Below are positions 56,298-64,000 of a stretch of 64,000 nucleotides of DNA, one piece after another (within the stretch, counting starts at the first letter, position 1; each line of letters begins with the position of its first letter). The notes below the pieces were generated by a model. That model saw only the letters and a program-made list of their open reading frames with translations, had not been told where the DNA came from and ran no database searches. Source of the DNA: Capniomyces stellatus (Eukaryota; Kickxellomycota; Harpellomycetes; Harpellales; Legeriomycetaceae); assembly GCA_001661515.1 (NCBI GenBank), contig LUVW01000005.1, positions 631,455 through 695,454 of the forward strand, given 5' to 3'. A program made the translations under genes and the position numbers.

Positions 56298-57320
56298 TTA
56301 GTTAATCGAAGATGCATGATCAAAGTCAAAGTCTAACGATTCTGCATCCTCCATGTCCTCTTCTACCTCTCTTCCACAAAAGTACTTGTGATTCACTCTT
56401 CTAACATATAGCGTTAATGTGTCCCTATTCATCGATTTGTTTATTAACGGGTCGCAGAAAAAAATGTATGCTATTAGTATTCCATCCAGGCTCTTTAAAA
56501 CGAATATGATGTTGGTGGATATCAATGTAGCAGAATCCTTTATGTACTCAATTATAAAAACCGTCATAGCGAGTACGCTTAATATAAATGGTATTACTGG
56601 ATACCATGCCAGTCTATTGAATAGTTTTCTGGTCAAAATGTTGTTGTATCTGTTGTTTAGCCTAGATATATATCTGCCTAGACTTTGTTGATGAGGGTCG
56701 CGGTTTTCGATGGAATTTCGGGCCTTCGCTATTGTGTCAAACATTAGAACCACGAACAACATCCCAGCACTTGAACCAAATAGCGTTATAAAAAAGTATC
56801 CTATAATTGAGGGGCCCAGAGTAGGTGAAGCTTCCACATATATGTACCCACAATACGATATTCTTCTGTATCTATTTTCAACTAGACTCAAAAGACCTTG
56901 GATTATTCCTAAAGTTGCAAAACATGCGCTCCCTATATAATAGTATTTTTCGTATCTTGCCGTGTTCTTCTTGTGGTACCGAAAAATCAAGAGTAAGTGC
57001 AAAATCACAGTGACTCCAATGTATAGCGAGAATATCGAGAAAAACGTATACACGACTCTGGTAGAAATACAAGCGGCTGTATTGTTCCTTATCCCAATCG
57101 CGGCGCAAAAAAACATATTCCTAATGGCACATGATAAAGACACCAGAAGCAGCTGTCGCATGATTATCCGGCTCACTATTTTTCTTTCTGCAAGGTAGAA
57201 CAACAGAAAGAACACCGGAACGGTAAGTGTCACGAGTGTTGATAAGATTATAAACGTTACTGTGGGTATTGCTCCTGCTACATATTGGCCGTGACTAAAA
57301 TTTACATTCTCTAATTGCAT
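56298..57320 (-). CDS. Seven-helix receptor-like membrane protein 2
   Basis: Intronless, 340 aa, paralogous to the gene at 53.6-55.0 kb and in the same orientation. Shared blocks: SRIIMRQLLLVSLSCAIRNM (helix 2), ACISTRVVYTFFS (Cys before helix 3), LIFRYHKKNTARYEKYYYIG, GIIQGLLSLVENRYRRISYC (outer-loop Cys), LFNRLAWYPVIPFILSV (helix 6) and IFFCDPLINKS (end of helix 7). The loop between helices 5 and 6 is short (about 30 aa), unlike that of paralogue 1. The C-tail is acidic (EEDMEDAESLDFDFD). Topology, the two conserved outer Cys and the RYH motif suggest a GPCR-like receptor; ligand and class are unknown. Its first ATG lies 40 bases after AT-rich leader sequence. Confidence 0.77.
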   Translation of the reverse strand: MQLENVNFSHGQYVAGAIPTVTFIILSTLVTLTVPVFFLLFYLAERKIVSRIIMRQLLLVSLSCAIRNMFFCAAIGIRNNTAACISTRVVYTFFSIFSLYIGVTVILHLLLIFRYHKKNTARYEKYYYIGSACFATLGIIQGLLSLVENRYRRISYCGYIYVEASPTLGPSIIGYFFITLFGSSAGMLFVVLMFDTIAKARNSIENRDPHQQSLGRYISRLNNRYNNILTRKLFNRLAWYPVIPFILSVLAMTVFIIEYIKDSATLISTNIIFVLKSLDGILIAYIFFCDPLINKSMNRDTLTLYVRRVNHKYFCGREVEEDMEDAESLDFDFDHASSIN

Positions 57321-58919
57321 TATGAAATAGTCATATATTAAAGTTGAATACTTCTAATTACGTCTCAAGAGTTGAAATATGACTAGCAGACTTCAACAGA
57401 GAAAAATGTCGATTATTTTGATAGAAATAAAAGGCCAACTGTATTGTAAAAGTGTCAAAGTTCTTGAAATCAAGTTTATGCCCTGTATCTTGGTTTAAAG
57501 CTTGTCATGGGTATTATCTGGTTTGGAAACTGTGCGTTCAAGTACTAAAATCTGCTTGCATTTGAAAAAATAAACTGAAAAGTACGAGTCGGTTTGGGTA
57601 TCCCTGAAAAAAGGAATATCATCACAATAGAAAAGGATTGTCATCAATAAAAAAAAAGGGATATCAAGCAAAATGATTTCGTTATATGTTAAAAAAACAG
57701 GAGAATAGCGATTTGGTAGAATTGATGTTTTGTCTCGCAGCTTTTATCCCCCACACAGTTGATATTTGAAAGGAACAAATTGCGACCAAGCAGATAAATG
57801 AAGCAATTAAGCGCAACTCCGCCAAATCAACCACTTGATTACTTTGCTTCTGTTATTATAATCAAGTTTGGGGTGGGGATGTATATTAATTAGACGTAGT
57901 GGATATTGTGATGCCTGCGCAGTCTTTAGAATGTTAATCAGTAAAGTGGGTTTTAGACTAAATTCACTCAAATAGAAAGGTGAGCAATTATATAAATATA
58001 TCGTATCTGAGGTAATAAGCAGGCACAATACATCAAGAGTGTATGGGACCAAACCTCAAATGTAGACATGGGGCTATAAAAGTCTTGAGCAGCTTCAACT
58101 GGCGACTAGTAAAAGTAAGGTTGTTCAGACGGCTGGCCCAGCTCTATTCTACAATAAGGCTGATAGAGAGTTTTTTTTTTTGGCTCGCCAATAGCAAGCT
58201 AGTTTTCAGCTTTGCAACATTGAGCATGATATGTTTTGAGCTGGCGATTGAAAAAAATGGAATAGTTTCAATATAAAATAAAACAATGTAATAGGAACAA
58301 AGCTAAAACAGACAAGAGTCAATGAAAGAGAACAAACAGAGGTATTTCAACAAAAACAAAACAAGATTGAAAACATGTTTAAGCGAAGAAAGAAAAGTTG
58401 AATGGTTCAATGACTTGAAATATCATCAATGAGAGGACTTGGAAACGAGACTAAAAAAAAAAAAATTTCAAGAACGATTAGTAGAAAACTATTTTAACTG
58501 TTTTAATTTATTTTTGTTTTTATTGACTGGTAGATTTTTTTAATTTTTTTGACAGGTTTATGTTTTTGCCTCTAAACCTTAACTTCACTAATGAAATTAA
58601 AGTTGAAAAAAAACCCCCCTCAATTTTAAGAATAAAATGCAACTAAGAAATCAAATAATATTTAGAAAACTCTGTCAAACATAAAGTCAAAGCCTGGTAT
58701 ATCGTGGTATTATTTAGAAGAGGAGTTATCTATTTAAAGTGCAACACTGTAAAGACAAAGAGAGCAATTTATGTGTTGTAGCTTTGGTAGTAGTACTGAG
58801 TAATAACAATATTGGCAAAGTGAGAATAGAATTGGGACTGAAGGTCGAAAATAAATAACAATAAAAGCAGCAAGACGATACACAAAGTAAAAGGAGAGAA
58901 ATAGTGATAAAGAAAAAAG
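57321..58919. other. divergent intergenic region
   Basis: About 1.6 kb between receptor-like gene 2 and the DUF2009 gene. Overlapping opposite-strand frames at 57807-58276 show no motif. The rest is AT-rich. Nothing is called. Confidence 0.5.
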
Positions 58920-61635
58920 ATGAGTCATGTTTTGAAGCTTCGGCAGATTTTAGATCACAAAGGTGAATTAGAGCTCAATCTAAGAAGCAAGGACATAGAG
59001 GAAGAGCCAGGATCAGGAGATGAGGAGCAGGAGGTTCAGAAGGGGTATTGTATTGAGTGTAAAGATCAAGAGGCACAATTATTTTGTGAGAATTGTTCAG
59101 AGGACTTTTGTGAGGTTTGCTATTCGATTATTCACCGTAATGGGCTGAGAAAAAAGCACATTAAGATTCCACTAAAAAAAGAAGCAGAGACGTCAGCTCA
59201 CGGAGGCAATGTCACGGATGGCGTGGACATGGAAATATCGCAAGACAAAGAAGAGAAAAAGGCAAGTAAATTGAAGAGGAGTTTGGTGAAACCAGATCTG
59301 AAGCTTGAGGCAAAAGACAGCTGGATGTTGAAATATTCAGTTTGAGTAAAATATATTTGCTTGTTGAAAGATTATGGTTAATCAGGTATTACGAAGAAGG
59401 CTAAATGCTAATGTCTAGAATAAGTGTAAAAAAGTTGTGGCTTTTTATTCTTTATAGATTGATGCCTCTGCTGTTAGTTTTGAGCACATGAGTAATGTGG
59501 TTGATGCAGAAGGCGAAGACACTTTTGGCGAGTGGATTACACAAAGGTAAATCGAAAAAAACGGCAGCAATGGTAGTAATCAAAAGAAGAGCGGAATGAA
59601 ATGAAAGAGAAAAAATAAACAAGATCCATACTAACAAACGTGTGAATACAAACCAAAAATTGGCATATGAAAATGAATAGAGCCAAGCATATTCCGCTAA
59701 GATTAACAATTAAAGAAAGAAAGTATATGAGGCTATTGGAGGCGGCACTTAATGTGAGCGAATATACGGATAAAATAGACATCTTGACGTACGGTAGCAA
59801 GGTCAAAAGGATTGTTGCACAGATTCAAGAGATATGTGCCATATTGTCAGGATTGCTGGTAAATATATGGCGAATAATTGGTACTGAATGATACTAATTG
59901 ATACTAATTGATACTGTATGATACTGTATGATACTAATTGATACTGTATGATACTAATTGATACTAATTGATACTGTATGATACTAATTGATACTGTATT
60001 ATAGCTTGCTAGTGATTATAAAGCTGGACAGGCGTTGTTTGAGGATAGACAGTTTGACGAAAATAAACAAATGTTCCAAAGGATTTTTGAGATTGGGAGG
60101 AGGTACAAGCTAATGAATCCACAGAAAATGAAGAACACGTATGGGAAACTTATGTATATGTTGCAGGTAAGAGTAAAATAGATTTAGAATTTACATTTTT
60201 GAATTTGGATTTGGATTTGGATTTGACAAGGGGGCAGAATAGTAAGAACAAGAACAAGAACAAAGACAAGAACAAGAGACAGAGAAAGGAAGATTAATTG
60301 GGTGTATTGTAATGGAATTAGGACTCATTAAACCCAGAGGTTGAGGAAATGCTTGGATTTAACATGGTGGCGCCTATCAGAACAGTATATGAGATACTTG
60401 AGCACTTTGGGGCAGAGTATGTGCTTCAGGACAAGTTGGTGGCAACAGCGACACAAGAGATAATTCCAGAAGGAAAATCACGAGGGCAAATTCAGGCAGA
60501 AATCAAGCGAAAGGAGCAGGCAATTGAATATCTCAGCCGTAACTACTCGAACGATGAATGCTCGCCAGAGGTAATAAGACAGTGTCTATACTCGATTGGA
60601 GACAACCACGCATTCCTTAGGTTCAACCGAGATCCCTGCGACAAGATAATAGGGTTTTTGGTGGAGGACTTTGTTGCAACGCAGGCGGAAAATGAAGAGT
60701 TTTCCCTGGCGATTCTTAGCGGGAGAGACGGGGCAAGATTGAGCCATTCTCACGAGACGCAGTATTACTACGTTTTGCAGACGTTGACCTTGTGGCGTGA
60801 AATTCTACACGAGCTGTTTATGCTTTGGCACTTTGCTGACTCAGACATGCTTTCCCACAAGAACCAGTACAGACTTAAAGACACCGGCCAAGGGCTAAAT
60901 CGGGTCCAGCAATGTCCCCTAGTCTCACGAGCAGTGCACTCGATCTTGCATAGAACCCAAAAGAGCTCTAAACGGTGGGTCGGATCATCGGTGGTTCATT
61001 TGGGCGACCGCAACGTCCCCAACTCGTTGATGTTTATTGACAAGTACAACCAGATTGCCTGTATACTCAACCCAATTGCTCGCTGCATCGAGTATATCGA
61101 CGAAATCTCAAGGTCCACAAAGAGCGCCACCTCCCAGAACTCCCAGAACTCCCCGCAAACTGCCTCAGGAACCGATACCCCAAGCGACGAAAATCTAGCC
61201 AAAAATCCGGCCGAGTCAGGCAACAACAACAACAACACCACCCGCTCCAGATTCCATGCCGTGTTCTCAGGTAAGCTGTCAATGAACCCGTTCGACATGC
61301 TTATGAGCAGCAGCGACCGCTCTGATAAAGAAAGAGGCGGCTCCAGGTCGCGTTCTCAGAAAGCTACTGACATTGACAACAATGCCATCCGCGCATACAT
61401 CGACTACGCGTTTGGTGGTCCATTGTCTTTGCGTAAACTTATTCTTGCCGACTTTTTCAGGTCTGCGTTTGATGGGTCTGGTGCTGACAACTTCTTCGAT
61501 GCAGGCTCCTGTATTGATGGAAGGCTTACTTCTGCTTGGAATTGGTGCTCGCAGATCGAAAAGAAGTCCTTCTTTCCCGTCTTTTTGCTTTCTGGATTTG
61601 TAGGCTTTAATGGCGAATCTGATGGTTTTAGCTAG
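58920..61635 (+). CDS. UPF0652/DUF2009 protein with N-terminal B-box-like zinc finger
   Basis: Five exons (58920-59339, 59458-59546, 59681-59858, 60005-60166, 60322-61635) encode 720 aa. A B-box-like zinc finger is at about aa 42-80 (CIECKDQEAQLFCENC, DFCEVCYSIIHRNG). The DUF2009 region starts about aa 170 (KHIPLRLTIKERKYMRLLEA, SEYTDKIDI) and runs to the end. Blocks include IFEIGRRYKLMNPQKMKNTY, RQCLYSIGDNHAFLRFNRDP, DGARLSHSHETQYYYVLQTL, VGSSVVHLGDRNVPNSLMFI, FFDAGSCIDGRLTSAWNWCS and PVFLLSGFVGFNGE. The family is widespread in fungi, plants and protists; the molecular function is unknown. A Ser/Asn-rich insert of about 90 aa interrupts the conserved region before AIRAYIDYAFGG. Intron 3 is mostly a 10-nt minisatellite. 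The exon 1 donor (GTTTGA) is weaker than the others. Confidence 0.9.
59881..60000. repeat. 10-bp minisatellite in DUF2009 intron 3
   Basis: Twelve 10-nt units alternate irregularly between ATACTAATTG and ATACTGTATG, with slightly altered first and last units. It fills most of intron 59859-60004 and ends two bases before the splice acceptor. Confidence 0.95.
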
Positions 61636-63740
61636 TCGTTTATTTCTCTAGATCTTTTTATTTTTTTGGAGGAGAGGTTGGGGGGGGGGGGGGGNNNNNN
61701 NNNNNGGGGGGGGGGGGGAGTTGAGCTTTACAATACGGTAGAAGGTACGCTTTTCTTCTTCAATTCAATTCCTTCCGTCGATCCCTCCCCCTAATTTTTT
61801 TTTATACGACTAGTAATACTCTTATTTGGATTTACTGCCTTTTCCTTATATCAATTCTAATACCAAAGCCTTTCTCAGGAGTAAAAATATACAGATAAAA
61901 AAGTGAATAAAAAGAAAAATTCATTATGAACCACATGTGAGTTCGTGGTAATCACTTTACATACATCTGGACTACATTTTTTTCATAAAGTCGTCCTGCT
62001 CCCAACATTGTGATGGTTGTTAAATTAAGCCACCATACCACATGACCCTATTTTTTGCTTGAAAGACCAATACAAGGTATACATGTAAATGACTGCGTTA
62101 ATTTCTCGGCTTTTATTTTATTTTTGAAGTCTCAATTGCAACTTTGAATGTAAAATTAACTAGAGTAAAAAAAAAAAAAAGAAGATGGCTGGCCCCACAA
62201 TATAAAAAAAGATTAGTCACTTCAATAAAATAATTGTTGATTAGTCCTGGCTTGGTGTTTTGTTGATCATTAAAGCAAAGCTATATTGGAAAGGAAAAGA
62301 GGGGGGGCGGACAGTTCTTTGATCATCTAAATACATGCATAACTGACATGCTATAAATCTGATGTTGTTGATCTTCGACAACTGAAAAGAAGAGGGAAAA
62401 AAAAAGTGACCTGAATGTATAAAATAATCTTTAACGTTGAAAGTGCGGAAAGCGACGATGGCCCTCGACTATTATGCTGGTTTCAGCATCGAGTTTGTGC
62501 TAATTAACGTTGAGTGATCCAATGAAACGACGATAAGGCAATTTTAAAAATAGACTATTGATATAAAAAAAAAATGGTATTGTTTTTATTAGTGAAGAAA
62601 AAACTACAGTTTGGCTTTTATGATTAGTTGAAAATGGAAATAGTAAGCGGATCTCCAGTCCAAAACGAGTTATTAATAGGTTGTAAATTGTATAAAAGGT
62701 GTTATTTTATAGCTCATGCGTTGGATAATTTTAACTTGATTCAAAGCTTTTTTAAAAATACTTTTGGTTTCGGCTAGTAAGTTAAAAAAATGAGCAAAAA
62801 GGTCAAGCTTTTCTTCCACGTATTTCTTTTTTTCTTTCTTTTTGGTATTTGTTTATTTATCTATGAATTTGAGTTAATTCCTCAGTTGTGATAATTTCAC
62901 AAAAGTTAAAATTCCAATTTGAGCAAACAATCAGCTGAATTTCATATGTACTATAGTTCAAAGCTTTTTTCTTTTTCTTTTTTTTTTTTGCATCATCGAG
63001 TTCATAATTATTCTTATTTACTTGTGATTCTATTTTTTTGTTTATTAAGATTGTACCTTTGCTAAGATTCGCTTAATTCTTAATTCCCGAGTTTTATAAT
63101 GTTTAATCACTGTAAAGTGACAAAGCAAATTATATTGAATTAATTGGCTTAAATCTCAAGTAAATAAATGAAATGTTTTTCTAGATAAAAATTGTGTCGT
63201 TTTATAAATACGGACCAATTCATTTTATTACTACCAACAATCTGTATATAATTCAGACTAAAAACCGCTTTTACTTTAAAACACTTATAATAGTAAAATA
63301 AGCATCGAATTTTGGTGGATCCTTTGTATTTTTCAATTTTTTATTCTTCAAAGTAAGCTTTATAGAAATCAATTAGAATCAGCTTCGACTTTAGCTCCAT
63401 GAAAGCTTTAACCTGAATAGATCGATAGAAAAATAAATAGAAAGTTAAACATATTTACTCTTTACAAAAAAACAAATAGCTAAATTAAGTTAAAAGCAGA
63501 CAAGTCGAATTTTATAACCGAACTGAACTTGATTCTCAACCCCCTCCGCTTTGATTCCCGCCCACTTCCGCTCTTACCAGATTCGTTGTCGTTACCACCG
63601 TTATTCCACCTAATTGCAGTTGCGGATATTTCTTTGAAGAAACTTTATCAGATTTAAAACAAAAACTCACCCAGTTCAACTCTGTAAAAAAGGAAAAGCA
63701 AGAAACCAGCTAGAACAGTGAAAGACTTTGATTTACTTAA
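61636..63740. other. AT-rich intergenic region with poly-G gap
   Basis: About 2.1 kb after the DUF2009 gene. It starts with T runs and a G homopolymer gap (61680-61718), then AT-rich sequence. No gene or RNA was recognised. Confidence 0.55.
61680..61718. other. N gap inside poly-G
   Basis: G15 (61680-61694), 11 N (61695-61705), then G13. This is an unresolved homopolymer 45 bases after the DUF2009 stop codon. Confidence 0.9.
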
Positions 63741-63843
63741 ATGAAAACAGAGATGATTAAGCAGTCGTTGTACGAGTACTCCATTTGGACATTGTCTGTG
63801 GTTATATGTTTGATATTTTTCCCGATAACAGTGCCGCTTATCA
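63741..63843 (+). CDS. First exon of an unidentified membrane protein (partial at window edge)
   Basis: An ATG at 63741 opens a 34-codon frame ending in a consensus GTAAGT donor (63844-63849). The peptide begins MKTEMIKQSLYEYS and continues into a strong hydrophobic helix (IWTLSVVICLIFFPITVPLI). A candidate second exon after the AG at 63916-63917 would continue TLLSMLVSKPT and meet another donor (GTAAGC at about 63951). The rest lies beyond the window. An internal Met four codons in is an alternative start. The short Tyr-rich tail before a helix faintly recalls the N-terminus of Sec63, but this is too weak to name it. Confidence 0.45.
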
Positions 63844-64000
63844 GTAAGTTCAGTTTTCATTCCAATTCAAATTCCGATTATCATTCTAACATTTTGGTTA
63901 TAAAAGTAACAAAGCTTTGCTGTCTATGCTGGTGTCAAAACCAACAGAGTAAGCAATCTCTATTTATAAAAATTCAATCCAATTTACCGAAATTATGTCT

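Overview
The window is nuclear DNA of an intron-bearing, AT-rich eukaryote, almost certainly a fungus. Evidence: GT-AG introns of about 100-300 nt in most genes, two RNA polymerase III tRNA genes (one with a tRNA intron), and a gene set typical of fungi, including several subunits of the vacuolar transporter chaperone (VTC) polyphosphate polymerase. The low GC, the long gene-poor spacers and the divergence from Dikarya suggest an early-diverging lineage. A Kickxellomycotina/Harpellales-like fungus is my guess, not something the sequence proves. Three short N gaps sit inside homopolymers (A, C and G).

Layout from left to right. 0.6-6 kb: tRNA-Lys, an AGGF1-like FHA/G-patch protein, RNase H2 subunit C, tRNA-Tyr with a 9-nt intron, and a PAP2 lipid phosphatase. 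8.3-12.8 kb: a very large ELL elongation factor. 15.4-18.4 kb: IPI3/WDR18 and the small CX9C protein MDM35/TRIAP1. 20-26.1 kb: two convergent SPX-VTC genes, one a canonical VTC4-type polymerase and the other a degenerate paralogue. 30-37.5 kb: a short VTC1-like gene, OXA1, and a six-exon insulin-degrading-enzyme-type M16 protease. 41.4-50.6 kb: the DEAD-box helicase DBP9, GPATCH1, CWC24 and the parvulin PIN4/Par14. 52.6-57.3 kb: a second VTC1-like gene and two tandem seven-helix receptor-like genes. 58.9-61.6 kb: a B-box/DUF2009 (UPF0652) protein. At the right edge lies the first exon of an unidentified membrane protein.

Two themes emerge. Four genes carry VTC modules (two SPX-catalytic-fold proteins and two stand-alone DUF202 membrane proteins) within about 33 kb, enough to suggest a locally encoded polyphosphate polymerase complex. 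One large subunit is an apparent pseudoenzyme with an altered SPX ligand surface and no DUF202 tail. Several genes also act in RNA processing: pre-mRNA splicing (AGGF1-like, GPATCH1, CWC24), ribosome assembly (IPI3, DBP9, probably PIN4) and transcription elongation (ELL).

Gene models were assembled by hand from splice signals, reading-frame continuity and family resemblance. Exon limits are given in each entry. No transposon, rRNA, CRISPR array or phage element was seen.
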